Assembly (NCBI GenBank): GCA_016720065.1
Contig: JADJXY010000002.1
Coordinates: 2,183,001 to 2,247,000 of the forward strand
Origin: Betaproteobacteria bacterium
GTDB lineage: Bacteria; Pseudomonadota; Gammaproteobacteria; Burkholderiales; Rhodocyclaceae
DNA length: 64,000 nucleotides
Reading direction: 5' to 3'
Part shown: in pieces, positions 8,973 through 17,445 of the stretch
Numbering within the stretch: position 1 is the first letter of the stretch
How the letters are laid out: every line of letters begins with the position of its first letter
Program-made: the position numbers and the translations under genes
Notes under the pieces: model-generated
The model's input: only the letters and a program-made list of their open reading frames with translations
Told to the model about the DNA's origin: nothing
The model's database searches: none

Positions 8973-10532
8973 TCAGCCTCCGCGGGGCGCCAGAAGAAAG
9001 AGCGCAGTAAGGCCCGCTCCGTAACTGGCAAACAAGGCGACCACCCCGGCGATGAAGCGTCGCAGCCCTTGCTTGTCACGCTTGGCCATATCCGCATCGG
9101 AGACCATCGAGATCGTGCCCAGCAAGGGAAGACCCGTCGTTTCGCGCAGGGATTTCCCATCCACGAACACCGGACGTAACTGGCTCATCAGGACCGCCGC
9201 CGCTATGCCGGCGCCCAGAGCCGCGATGAGACCGATGGGCAGGAGCAGCATGCGATTGGGCGCCACTGGCGTTTTGGACACCGTGGGCGGATCGATGAGG
9301 CGAAAATCCGCCAGCCCGGCCACCGATTCCAGGTCGCCCGTCATGCTGGCCGATTCACGGCGTGCGAGCAGGGCATCGTAATTCTTCTTCTGAACATCGT
9401 AGTCGCGATTCAGGGCGGCATACTCCGCCTCGATTTCCGGCATGGTTTTCATGCGCTCGACAAGATGCTTGTACCGGCCCTCGTACTCCGCTACCCGGGT
9501 GCGCAAGGACGCCACGTTGGCTTCGGCTTCGGCCAGGGAAATCTTGAGTTGTTGATAGACGGGGTTGTTACTCACGGCAGATGCTGGATTCGAGGCCGCA
9601 GCCTTCTTGCGCGTCGCTGCCTCCTGAGTCTTCTGCTCCTCGAGTTCCTTGATGAGGCGACGGGTATTGGCCACGTCGGGATGCTGCTCGGTGTAGCGTT
9701 GCAAAAGCGTGTCGAGGTTGCGCTTGAGAGAATCGATGCGGCCATCGATCTCGGGAATGGAAACCCCCGCGTTGGAGGCGCCATGATCCGGGAGCAGTAT
9801 GGGATCTTCGCCGACGATTTGCCGCTTGAGCGCATCGCGGGAGTTCTCCGCTTCGCGCAAGTCCAGCCTGGAACGGGCCAATTGGGCGCTGACGTCCCCC
9901 AGTCGCTCCGTACCAAGCTTGCCATCCGCGGTCTGGATATCGATGTTGCGTAGCTTGAAGTCCTTCAGTCGGCCCTCGGCTTCCTCTAGTTTCTTTTCGT
10001 AGGAGCGAATCTGGTCGTCGATAAACTTGCGGGCCGAATCGGAATCCTTGCGCTTCTCACCCAGGCCCGACTCGACGAAGATCGACACCAGCGACTGCAC
10101 AACGCGCTTGGCCTTTTCGGGCTCCGGGTCACGGAAAGCCAGGGTGTAAAGATTGTCCCGCGAGGTGCTCTTGATCTGGAGGGTCTTCATCATCCTCTCG
10201 ATCAGCTCATCCTGATTGCCCTTGGAAGTCTGACCAAGGTCCAGATCTGCCATGCGAATGAGCTTCTCGACATTCGGCCGGCTGATGAGGGTGCGGCTAA
10301 GGATGTTGACCTGCTGCTCGATATTGGGCTGCACTGCCAACCCGGACATCAGGGGCTTCAGGATCGACTGGGTATCCACAAAGATACGTGCACTGGCCTC
10401 GTATTTGTCGGGAACCCGCAAGACGATACCGGCCCCGACTATCCCCACTACCCAGGCAACGGCGAGGCCAACCCAGCGGTGGCGCCAACTGGCCTTGAGG
10501 AGGACACGAACCTGCTGTAAGACTTCATCCAT
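8973..10532 (-). CDS. XrtA-associated polysaccharide chain-length determinant
   Basis: A 519-residue Wzz/PCP-type inner-membrane protein (TIGR03007 group). An N-terminal membrane segment (about 18-38) is followed by the Wzz signature PDKYEASARIFVDTQSIL. Residues 150-400 are a long coiled-coil-rich periplasmic domain. The proline-rich VSKTPVAPNRMLLLPIGLI motif precedes the second membrane segment at about 425-450, and a further hydrophobic segment lies near the C-terminus. It sets polysaccharide length and partners the separate tyrosine kinase encoded 3 bases downstream. The kinase and chain-length domains, fused in Wzc, are separate genes here. Confidence 0.93.
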   Translation of the reverse strand: MDEVLQQVRVLLKASWRHRWVGLAVAWVVGIVGAGIVLRVPDKYEASARIFVDTQSILKPLMSGLAVQPNIEQQVNILSRTLISRPNVEKLIRMADLDLGQTSKGNQDELIERMMKTLQIKSTSRDNLYTLAFRDPEPEKAKRVVQSLVSIFVESGLGEKRKDSDSARKFIDDQIRSYEKKLEEAEGRLKDFKLRNIDIQTADGKLGTERLGDVSAQLARSRLDLREAENSRDALKRQIVGEDPILLPDHGASNAGVSIPEIDGRIDSLKRNLDTLLQRYTEQHPDVANTRRLIKELEEQKTQEAATRKKAAASNPASAVSNNPVYQQLKISLAEAEANVASLRTRVAEYEGRYKHLVERMKTMPEIEAEYAALNRDYDVQKKNYDALLARRESASMTGDLESVAGLADFRLIDPPTVSKTPVAPNRMLLLPIGLIAALGAGIAAAVLMSQLRPVFVDGKSLRETTGLPLLGTISMVSDADMAKRDKQGLRRFIAGVVALFASYGAGLTALFLLAPRGG

Positions 10533-10559
10533 CGGAATTTCGCCGTAGTCGCGGACAGG

Positions 10560-10580
10560 GGGGCACGCCGAGCATGCCCC
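10560..10580 (-). other. GC-rich hairpin between export and chain-length genes
   Basis: A 6-bp GGGGCA/TGCCCC stem with a 9-base loop lies in the 75-base gap between the export lipoprotein and the chain-length gene. No T-run follows, so it is not a typical terminator. It could be an mRNA-processing or attenuation element, but the evidence is weak. Confidence 0.25.
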
Positions 10581-10607
10581 GCCCTATCGGAAATCGAGCA
10601 GGATGGT

Positions 10608-11231
10608 TCAGAACCAGCTCTGCGGAATGATCAGCACGTCGCCGGGCTTGAGCTCGACGTTGGCGGACACGTCGCCCTTTTTAACCAGATCCTTCAGGCG
10701 GACGCCGTACTGCTTGTTGCCTTCCGAGGTCCGCAGGATGCTGGCGCTGTTGCCGTCGGCGAAGTCGGTGAGACCGCCGACTGCAATCATCACGTCCAGT
10801 ACGGTCATCTTCTGCTTGTAGGCCAGAATCTGGGGCTTGGCCGCCTGACCGATGACGCGAATCTGCTCGCTATAGGGCCCCACGAAACCCGTCACGATGA
10901 CCGTGACTACCGGATCGCGAATGAACTTGCCGAGTTCTTTCTCGATGTCGCGAGCCAGGGCGGTGGGATTCTTGCCCATGGCGACCAGATCCTCGACCAG
11001 GGGCGCAGAAATCTTTCCATCGGGCCGAACCGGAACGCCCATGGACAATTCCGGATTGCGCCAGACCTGGATGTTCAGCTGGTCACCGGGACCGATGATG
11101 TAGTTGTAGTCATCGGAAGCGGCCGCAGCCGGAGCAGGCGGGTAGGACGCACAACCGGAAACGAGCGACGCGAGAACTGCCGTCGCAGCCAACAGGCAGG
11201 CCCCTGCCATCCTTTTGAGTCGAACCGTCAT
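10608..11231 (-). CDS. XrtA-associated polysaccharide export lipoprotein (Wza-like)
   Basis: A 207-residue outer-membrane export protein. A signal peptide ends in the lipobox LVSGC, giving a mature protein starting at about Cys27. YNYIIGPGDQLNIQVWRNPE begins the poly-export domain. A SLBB-type region covers about 125-200, including IRVIGQAAKPQILAYKQKM and KPGDVLIIPQSW at the end. It is smaller than E. coli Wza (379 aa), normal for the XrtA group (TIGR03027). It is the first gene of the XrtA operon in this window and probably forms the polysaccharide channel with the chain-length protein. Confidence 0.93.
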   Translation of the reverse strand: MTVRLKRMAGACLLAATAVLASLVSGCASYPPAPAAAASDDYNYIIGPGDQLNIQVWRNPELSMGVPVRPDGKISAPLVEDLVAMGKNPTALARDIEKELGKFIRDPVVTVIVTGFVGPYSEQIRVIGQAAKPQILAYKQKMTVLDVMIAVGGLTDFADGNSASILRTSEGNKQYGVRLKDLVKKGDVSANVELKPGDVLIIPQSWF

Positions 11232-11267
11232 GACTTCCCCTCACCTTTTGGGCAAACAAACCCCGGC

Positions 11268-11273
11268 ATTCTA
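11268..11273 (-). promoter_or_regulatory. Candidate -10 element of the XrtA operon
   Basis: TAGAAT on the minus strand, 37 bases upstream of the export lipoprotein start. It differs from the sigma-70 consensus at one position, but I find no convincing -35 at 16-18 bases. No GG-N10-GC sigma-54 pattern fits here. Confidence 0.3.
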
Positions 11274-11338
11274 GCGGAAATCCCCCTACCGAGGCCATGG
11301 GCGCTGCAAGGCCGGCGGAATTTTTCACGAAATTCGCA

Positions 11339-12550
11339 TCACACCGCCTGACGCAGGGCATCGACCACATCGAGACGGGACGCACGCACCGCCGGAAATA
11401 TCGAGGCCAGGGCGGTGGCGACGAAGCCGATCCCGCCGGCCAGCAGCACATTCGTGACGGAAAGGCGGACACTCGCGACATAACCGAGATTGGCATTGGG
11501 CGGCGGCGGCATCTCGATGCCGATCCAGGAGATGAGCGCCGCCATGGCGCAGCCCAGGGCCATGCCCAGCACGGCGCCGATCAGCCCGACCAGGGTGCTC
11601 TCGAGAACGATCAGCTTGAACACCCGCGCCGACCTGTCGCCGATGGCGCGCATGGTGCCGAATTCTGCCTGGCGCTCGAAGACGCTCATATTGACGCTAT
11701 TGACCACCGAGAGCAGCACCATGAGCAGGATGATGAGTTGCAGGGCGCCGAATTGCGCCTTGTAGAGCTGGACCGACTTGTCGTAAAAATCGGACAGGGT
11801 GCGCCAGCTCTTGACGTCGAAGCCCTGCTCCGCGAGTCGGGTGGAAATCTTTCCCAGAGCCCTTTCGGTATCTTCCGTGCGGTGCAGCAGGACGACGACC
11901 TGGTTCGCCCCGGACGTCAGCAGGAGTTCCTGGGCCGCCGCCAGGGGGATGCGGATGGCGCGGGCGTCGAATTCCTTGGAAAAGCTCTGAAAGACCCCCG
12001 TCACGGTGAAGTCCAGGGTATTCATGGCCCCCTCGGCGGCGTTCAGCACCAGGGTGAGCTTGTCTCCAGGCTTGACCGCCAGCGCCTGGGCAACCCCCTG
12101 GCCGATCAGGATGCCTTCCGTATCTTCGGCGGCAAGCTGGCGCCCCTGCACGATGGAGAGATAGCTGCCGAGCTGCGCCTCCTTGGCGGCCTCGATCCCC
12201 TCGCCGATCACGGCGAGGTCGCGCTTGCCGTTATTGAGCAGGCCGGCGAAATAGAGCCGGTTGCTCACCGTCACCACGTCGCGGTCCTCGGCGATGGACG
12301 CAGCGAGCTTTTCCGGTTCGTCGATCAGGTACTGCTCGGGAAAGCGCGTCCCCTTCTCCAGAAATCCGGACTTGAATATCTGCACATGCCCCGTCTGGGA
12401 GTGGATGATCGCCTCCCCCAACTGGACGAACATGTCCTCGATGAACCCCGCCGCGAGGATGAGCGCCGTAACGCCGAAGGAAATGGCGGCGAGCGTCATG
12501 CCGGTGCGGATCTTTTGCCGCACCACGTTCCTGAAGGCAAGTCCGATCAT
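11339..12550 (-). CDS. ABC transporter permease, FtsX/LolE-MacB type (second of pair)
   Basis: A 403-residue permease with the four-helix FtsX layout: one membrane segment at about 18-38, a large periplasmic MacB-like domain (about 45-270), then three segments near 290-400. IIHSQTGHVQIF and the C-terminal SIFPAVRASRLDVVDALRQ are typical of lipoprotein/efflux-type permeases. It is a paralogue of the preceding gene; both carry a PPPP motif before the last membrane pair. The ATG at 12550 is 11 bases after that gene's stop. No ATPase or outer-membrane partner is encoded nearby, so the substrate is unknown. Confidence 0.88.
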   Translation of the reverse strand: MIGLAFRNVVRQKIRTGMTLAAISFGVTALILAAGFIEDMFVQLGEAIIHSQTGHVQIFKSGFLEKGTRFPEQYLIDEPEKLAASIAEDRDVVTVSNRLYFAGLLNNGKRDLAVIGEGIEAAKEAQLGSYLSIVQGRQLAAEDTEGILIGQGVAQALAVKPGDKLTLVLNAAEGAMNTLDFTVTGVFQSFSKEFDARAIRIPLAAAQELLLTSGANQVVVLLHRTEDTERALGKISTRLAEQGFDVKSWRTLSDFYDKSVQLYKAQFGALQLIILLMVLLSVVNSVNMSVFERQAEFGTMRAIGDRSARVFKLIVLESTLVGLIGAVLGMALGCAMAALISWIGIEMPPPPNANLGYVASVRLSVTNVLLAGGIGFVATALASIFPAVRASRLDVVDALRQAV

Positions 12551-12561
12551 GGGGGTTCCGT

Positions 12562-13797
12562 TCAGCGCTGGTGACGCAGGGCGTCGACGATGACCATGCG
12601 GGAAGCCTTCCAGGCCGGGAAGAGGCTGGCAAGCAGGGTCGTGACCACGGCGAGGAACCAGGCGTCGAAGGCGAGGTCGGCAGTGACCAGGATTTCGGCG
12701 TCGAAGCCCTGGTCCATGCCTGGAGGGGGTGGCATGGGGATTCCGACGGCGGATATCGCCAGGGAAAGCAGCCAACCCAGCAGGGCGCCGGTCATGCCGC
12801 CCACGAAGCCGAGGACCAGACCTTCGAGGACGAACTGGCGCAAGACCCCAAGCCGACGCACCCCCAGGGCCATGGCCGTACCGATCTCCCCGGTACGTTC
12901 GATGACCGCCATGGACATGGTGTTGGAAATGCTGAGCACGATGATCGCGGCGATCAGAATCTTGACCACCAGAACCTGCTTGGAGAACAGGGTGACGGTC
13001 TTGTTGTAGAAATCGGCGAGATCGCGCCAGGGGACGAGCTGGAATTCCTTCGGATCCATGCGCCCCGAGAGGGCCGTCAGGGTCGCGTCAGTGCGGGCGG
13101 TATCGTCCAGGAGCACCACCCAGGAAGTCGATCCATCGACCTTTACCAATTTGCGGGCCAGGGCGATGGGCACCCGCAGGGCCGCGTCGTCGTAGGCCTT
13201 GGCGGTGGAAATGAATATCCCGCGCACCGTCACGTCGGAGGCATTCATGCCCCCCTTGGCGGTGCTCGTCATCAACACCAGCTTGTCGCCCACCTTGACA
13301 CCGATATTGGCCGCCAGCCCGGCGCCCATGATGATGCCGCGAGGATCGTCGGCACTCAGATTCTCGCCGCGGGCAATGCGGATCGAAGTGCTCAGATCCT
13401 TTTCCCCCTCAGGATCCACCCCGTCGCCGATGAAGGACACGGTCGAGTCGCCCATGCTCACCAGGCCGGTGAGGGAGAGCCGCGGCGTCACCGCGACCAC
13501 GCCAGGAGCCTTGCGCACGGCGTCCTCCGCCTCCGTACCCGGCGGCAGCAGGAAAGCGTAGGGGTCCGAAATGCCGACCTCGTAGTACCCGGGGCGCACC
13601 ACCTGGATATGGCCCAATTGGGAATGAATGGTCGATTCGCGCATGCTGATGAGCAGCCACTGGATGAAACCGCCCGCCAGCAGAAAGGACACGATACCGC
13701 CCACGATGATGACCAGGGCGAACAAGGCCCGCCTCCGGTGCCGCAGAACGTTGCGCGCTGCAAGCTGCATGTCGCCAAGCAGGTTTTTCGCGTCCAT
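12562..13797 (-). CDS. ABC transporter permease, FtsX/LolE-MacB type (first of pair)
   Basis: A 411-residue permease with an N-terminal membrane segment (about 25-50), an extracytoplasmic MacB-PCD domain and three C-terminal segments. IHSQLGHIQVV and IERTGEIGTAMALGVRR are conserved FtsX/MacB features; the latter is the cytoplasmic coupling loop that contacts an ATPase. It pairs with the downstream paralogue as a likely heterodimer. The needed ATP-binding subunit is not in the window, so it must be encoded elsewhere. The gene is divergent from the ThiF operon across a 71-base gap. Confidence 0.88.
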   Translation of the reverse strand: MDAKNLLGDMQLAARNVLRHRRRALFALVIIVGGIVSFLLAGGFIQWLLISMRESTIHSQLGHIQVVRPGYYEVGISDPYAFLLPPGTEAEDAVRKAPGVVAVTPRLSLTGLVSMGDSTVSFIGDGVDPEGEKDLSTSIRIARGENLSADDPRGIIMGAGLAANIGVKVGDKLVLMTSTAKGGMNASDVTVRGIFISTAKAYDDAALRVPIALARKLVKVDGSTSWVVLLDDTARTDATLTALSGRMDPKEFQLVPWRDLADFYNKTVTLFSKQVLVVKILIAAIIVLSISNTMSMAVIERTGEIGTAMALGVRRLGVLRQFVLEGLVLGFVGGMTGALLGWLLSLAISAVGIPMPPPPGMDQGFDAEILVTADLAFDAWFLAVVTTLLASLFPAWKASRMVIVDALRHQR

Positions 13798-13811
13798 GGG
13801 GCGGGGAATCC

Positions 13812-13837
13812 ATTCCGGAATTCAGATGGACTATGAT
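13812..13837 (+). promoter_or_regulatory. Palindrome and candidate -10 between permease and ThiF operons
   Basis: The 71-base divergent region contains a perfect 10-bp palindrome ATTCCGGAAT at 13812-13821. A TATGAT -10-like hexamer follows at 13832-13837 on the plus strand, 31 bases before the ThiF start. No good -35 is seen. The palindrome could be an operator for either direction. Confidence 0.3.
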
Positions 13838-13868
13838 AGCAACCAAGCGACGCTCAGGGGAACCGCTC

Positions 13869-14741
13869 ATGCACATCCAGTTTTCGTACGACCAGGCCTT
13901 TTCACGCAATATCGGCTGGGTGACCGAGGCCGAACAGGCCCGCCTCAAGCAAAAGAGGGTTGCCATCGGGGGCCTGGGCGGGGTCGGCGGCATCCATCTG
14001 CTCACCCTGGCCCGTCTGGGGGTCGGCGCCTTCACCATCGCCGATTTCGACACCTTCGACATCGTCAATTTCAATCGCCAGGCGGGGGCCGTGGTCAGCA
14101 CCCTGGGGCGACCCAAGTCGGAAGCCCTGGCCGAAATGGCCCTGGACATCAACCCGGAGATGGACCTCCGGGTTTTTCATGATGGTATCCAGCCCGAAAA
14201 TATCGAAGCTTTCCTGGAAGGCGTGGACGTCTATGTGGACGGCCTCGACTTCTTCGCCTTCTCCGCCCGCCGCCAGACTTTCGCCGCCTGCGAGAAGAAG
14301 GGCATTCCCGTCGTCACCGCGGCGCCACTGGGCCTGGGAACCGCCCTCCTCGTCTTCGGGCCCGGCGGCATGTCCTACGAGGATTACTTCGGCTTCGAGG
14401 GCTGCGACGAGATGGAAATGGCCATCCGATTCCTCGTCGGCCTGTCGCCCGCCATGCTGCAAAGGGGCTACGTGGCCGACATGAGCCGTGTGGACCTCGC
14501 GGCGCGCAAGGGGCCATCGTGCATCGCCGCCTGCCAGCTCTGCGCCGGCGTCGCCGCAGTGGAGACCCTGAAGCTCCTGCTGGGCCGGCCAGGCGTGCGG
14601 CTCGCCCCCTGGGGCAGCCAGTTCGACGCCTACCGCATGCGCTATATCCGCACCTGGAGGCCCCTGGGGCACCGCAATCCCTTGCAGCGCCTGATGCGGG
14701 CGCTGGTCAAACAGCAGCTCAACAAGAACCGTAAGGCCTGA
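13869..14741 (+). CDS. ThiF/MoeB/HesA-family E1-like adenylyltransferase
   Basis: A 290-residue E1-like enzyme. The nucleotide loop GGLGGVGG spans residues 34-41. IADFDTFDIVNFNRQ follows, with the conserved Asp, Asn and Arg of the ATP site. A SCIAACQLCAG segment near 220 has three cysteines, but the two full CxxC zinc pairs of MoeB are not obvious. Family members adenylate a C-terminal carboxylate of a carrier or peptide. I see no ubiquitin-like carrier gene here. It forms an operon with a nitroreductase-fold gene 6 bases downstream. The ATG at 13869 starts the family-like sequence; open frame upstream has no similarity. Confidence 0.85.
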   Translation: MHIQFSYDQAFSRNIGWVTEAEQARLKQKRVAIGGLGGVGGIHLLTLARLGVGAFTIADFDTFDIVNFNRQAGAVVSTLGRPKSEALAEMALDINPEMDLRVFHDGIQPENIEAFLEGVDVYVDGLDFFAFSARRQTFAACEKKGIPVVTAAPLGLGTALLVFGPGGMSYEDYFGFEGCDEMEMAIRFLVGLSPAMLQRGYVADMSRVDLAARKGPSCIAACQLCAGVAAVETLKLLLGRPGVRLAPWGSQFDAYRMRYIRTWRPLGHRNPLQRLMRALVKQQLNKNRKA

Positions 14742-14747
14742 TCCGGC

Positions 14748-15824
14748 ATGGACCGCGATACCCTGCTGAAGATCCTCGATCTGGCCCGCTGGGCCCCCAG
14801 CGGCGACAACACGCAACCCTGGCGCTTCGCCATCGGAGCCGACGGCAGCCTCACGGTGCTGGGGCACGACACGCGCAAGGAAATCCTCTACGACTTCGAG
14901 GGCCACGCCAGCCACATGGCCCACGGCGCCCTTCTGGAAACCTTGCACATCGCCGCATCGGCCTTCGGCTACGCCGCGCAGGTCAGCATCGAATCGGCAC
15001 CGCCGGACGACGCGCCCCGCTACCGGGTTCGCTTCGCGGCCAGCGCCGAAGGCCCCCACCCCCTTCTGCCCTTTGTCGAGCAGCGTGCCGTACAACGCCG
15101 CCCCATGCGCACGACCCCCCTGACGCCCGCGCAGCGTAACGCCCTCACCGCCGCCGCGGGGCCGGACGCCCGACTGCGCGTCTTCGAGGGCTTTGCCGCC
15201 CGGGCCCGAGTGGCTCGCCTGCTCTGGGACAACGCCCGCATCCGCCTCACCTGCCCCGAGGCCTATCCGGTCCATAAATCGATCATCGAGTGGGGTGCCC
15301 GCTACAGCAAGGACCGCATCCCGGAACAGGCCGTCGGGGTCGATCCCCTCACCGCCCGGCTCATGCAATGGGTCATGGGAAGTTGGTCACGGGTCGAGTT
15401 CTTCAACCGCTACCTCATGGGGACCGTACTGCCTCGGGTCCAGCTCGACGTGCTGCCCGCCCTGGGCTGCGCCGCCCACATCCTTCTCAGCCCCGCCCGG
15501 CCGCCCCAGTCCCTGGCCGACTGGGTCTCCCTGGGCCGGGCCATGCAGCGCATCTGGCTGACCGCTGCCCAGCAGGGCCTCCATCTCCAGCCGCAGATGA
15601 CCCCCGTGATCTTTCGCTGGTACGCCCAGGCGGGCCAGCGCTTCTCGGCAAGTCCCGGCCTGCACGAGCAGGCCCGCGCCCTGGCCGCCAAGCTGGAAGC
15701 CCTGGCGGGGGCCTCCCCCGGCGACCCCATGGGCTTCTTCGCCCGGGTAGGCGTTTGCGCGGCCCCACGCAGCCGTTCGACCCGCCTCGAAGTGCGCGAT
15801 CTGCTCGTCGACGACGCCCCCTGA
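14748..15824 (+). CDS. Nitroreductase-family (FMN) protein
   Basis: A 358-residue protein. The N-terminal ILDLARWAPSGDNTQPWRF is the classical nitroreductase FMN-binding motif (RxAPSxxNxQPW). The central part has RRPMRTTPLT and a long helical insertion. ARAMQRIWLTAAQQGLHLQPQM near 270 corresponds to the second FMN/dimer segment. It is longer than housekeeping nitroreductases (about 220 aa). The pairing of ThiF and nitroreductase domains recalls the fused Rv1355c/MoeY-type proteins of actinobacteria and, more loosely, the E1-like plus FMN-dehydrogenase pairs of azole-forming RiPP pathways. The substrate is unknown. Confidence 0.83.
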   Translation: MDRDTLLKILDLARWAPSGDNTQPWRFAIGADGSLTVLGHDTRKEILYDFEGHASHMAHGALLETLHIAASAFGYAAQVSIESAPPDDAPRYRVRFAASAEGPHPLLPFVEQRAVQRRPMRTTPLTPAQRNALTAAAGPDARLRVFEGFAARARVARLLWDNARIRLTCPEAYPVHKSIIEWGARYSKDRIPEQAVGVDPLTARLMQWVMGSWSRVEFFNRYLMGTVLPRVQLDVLPALGCAAHILLSPARPPQSLADWVSLGRAMQRIWLTAAQQGLHLQPQMTPVIFRWYAQAGQRFSASPGLHEQARALAAKLEALAGASPGDPMGFFARVGVCAAPRSRSTRLEVRDLLVDDAP

Positions 15825-15827
15825 ACC

Positions 15828-17051
15828 ATGAAGATCCTCTTTTTTTCCGAGTGCGTGACCCTCGCGCACCTGGCCCGCCCCCTCGTTCTCGCCGGCGCGG
15901 CGGTCGAAGCCGGGCACGAGGTCACCATCGCCCGCTCGCAAGCCTACGCCGGGATTGCCGCCCACTACCCCTTCGCCAGCGCGCCCCTGGAGTCCATCGC
16001 CCCGCGGCAATTCGCCGCCGCGCTCGCCTCGGGCAGCCCGCTTTACGACGCCGCCACCCTGGAACGCTACGTCGCCGACGACCTGCGCCTCATCGAGCAC
16101 ATCAAACCTGATGTCGTGGTCGGCGACTTTCGCCTCTCCCTGAGCGTCAGTGCCCGGCTGGCCGGCGTTCCCTACACCACTCTCACCAACGCCTACTGGA
16201 GCCCCTACGGCACCCAGCGCTACACCGTCCCCACCCTGCCGCTCACCCGCTTTCTGCCCATAGGCGTCGCCGACGTCCTCTTCAATCTGGCGCGGCCCTT
16301 CGCCTTCCGCTACCACGCCCTGGCCCTCAACCGCGTCCGCCAGCGGCATGGACTGCCTTCCCTGGGGCTCGACCTGCGCCGTGTTTACACCGACGCCGAC
16401 ACCGTGCTCTACGTCGATCACCCCGCCCTCTTCCCCCTGGTCGGAGCACCGGAAAACCACCGCTTCATCGGTCCGATCCTCTGGTCGCCCCCGGGCGCCA
16501 CACCCTCCTGGTGGGATTCCCTGCCCCCCGACCGCCCCATCGTCTATGCCACTCCGGGCAGCTCCGGTCACGCCGGCCTGCTGGCCACCGTCATCGACGC
16601 CCTGGCCCCGCTACCGGTGAGCATCATCGCCGCCAGCGCTGGCCAGGCCACTCGCCTGCCGGCCGCCCCCAAGCTTTTCCTGGCCGACTATCTGCCGGGC
16701 ACCGAAGCGGCCCGCCGCGCCGCGCTGGTCGTCTGCAACGGGGGCAGCCCCACCTGCCAGCAGGCTCTCGCCGCGGGAGTCCCCGTGCTGGGAATCCCCA
16801 CCAACCTGGACCAGTTCCTCAATATGGCCCCCATCGTCGCCACCGGTGCTGGCGCCCTGCTGCGAGCGGACCGGGTGGACGCCACGACCCTGCGCGCCAC
16901 CGCCGAACGCCTCCTCAATACCGACCCGCCCCGCGCCGCCGCGCGCACCCTCGCAGCCCAGTTTCGCGAATACTCGGCGCCAGAACGCTTTCTGGCCTCG
17001 CTGCCAGCGGCAATGGGCCAGAGAGCGACCAGGAACCCGGTAGGCGATTGA
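15828..17051 (+). CDS. GT1-family glycosyltransferase (UGT/MGT-like)
   Basis: A 407-residue GT-B enzyme starting MKILFFSECVTLAHLARPL, the acceptor-side Rossmann domain. The donor-side motif near residue 305 reads CNGGSPTCQQALAAGVPVLG followed by PTNLDQFLN, matching the HGG...DQ..N signature of natural-product and macrolide glycosyltransferases (GT1), although the usual His is Cys here. It starts 3 bases after the nitroreductase stop, so the three genes form one operon. Context suggests it glycosylates a small molecule or lipid, not the XrtA polysaccharide. That is inference. Confidence 0.82.
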   Translation: MKILFFSECVTLAHLARPLVLAGAAVEAGHEVTIARSQAYAGIAAHYPFASAPLESIAPRQFAAALASGSPLYDAATLERYVADDLRLIEHIKPDVVVGDFRLSLSVSARLAGVPYTTLTNAYWSPYGTQRYTVPTLPLTRFLPIGVADVLFNLARPFAFRYHALALNRVRQRHGLPSLGLDLRRVYTDADTVLYVDHPALFPLVGAPENHRFIGPILWSPPGATPSWWDSLPPDRPIVYATPGSSGHAGLLATVIDALAPLPVSIIAASAGQATRLPAAPKLFLADYLPGTEAARRAALVVCNGGSPTCQQALAAGVPVLGIPTNLDQFLNMAPIVATGAGALLRADRVDATTLRATAERLLNTDPPRAAARTLAAQFREYSAPERFLASLPAAMGQRATRNPVGD

Positions 17052-17244
17052 CGCCCAATCTTCCTGCGGAGTACGCCCAGGTCCTTTTCCATGGCTCCGA
17101 CGACAGGGTCGCGAGCCCCACAACCCCAACTTGCAGTCCGATTGCATCACATTCCCAAGGGAACCGTCGCTTGCCCAAGGGGTGGCGAAACATCGGAAGC
17201 TCCCGCAAACCCTGCCCATGTGCCCCCAAGGGGGCCGAAGGGCA

Positions 17245-17250
17245 TACAAT
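17245..17250 (+). promoter_or_regulatory. Candidate -10 (TACAAT) before small antitoxin-like gene
   Basis: TACAAT lies 6 bases upstream of the ATG at 17257, so transcription could begin at or next to the start codon and give a leaderless mRNA. A GCCCCC-AA-GGGGGC inverted repeat lies just upstream. No clear -35 is present. The 205 bases between the glycosyltransferase and this gene hold nothing else I recognise. Confidence 0.35.
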
Positions 17251-17256
17251 CGATGC

Positions 17257-17445
17257 ATGCAAAAAATCGTCCGCCGGCATGCCCTGAAAGACCAAGCCCG
17301 CGATACCGAATACTGGCTGTCGCAGCCTGTTGCCGAACGGTTGGACGCCGTGGAATTGCTGCGCCGTGCCTGGCTGGAAAGTCATCCCGATGCTGTCCAA
17401 GGACTTCAAAGAGTTTGTCGCATTACTAAACGACAACAGGGTTGA
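17257..17445 (+). CDS. Small partner protein of a nucleotidyltransferase module
   Basis: A 62-residue basic protein, MQKIVRRHALKDQARDTEYW onwards, ending LQRVCRITKR. I recognise this style of short protein as the usual upstream partner of AbiEii/MNT-like nucleotidyltransferase genes; function unproven. The downstream gene begins inside it (56-base overlap in another frame), as in intact copies of the module. Here that gene is broken, so this is probably a surviving remnant. It could still be expressed. Confidence 0.55.
   Translation: MQKIVRRHALKDQARDTEYWLSQPVAERLDAVELLRRAWLESHPDAVQGLQRVCRITKRQQG

Noticed and set aside
11232..11338. Sigma-54 promoter for the XrtA operon
   Set aside because: A TTGCA occurs, but GG is not found 10 bases upstream of its GC.
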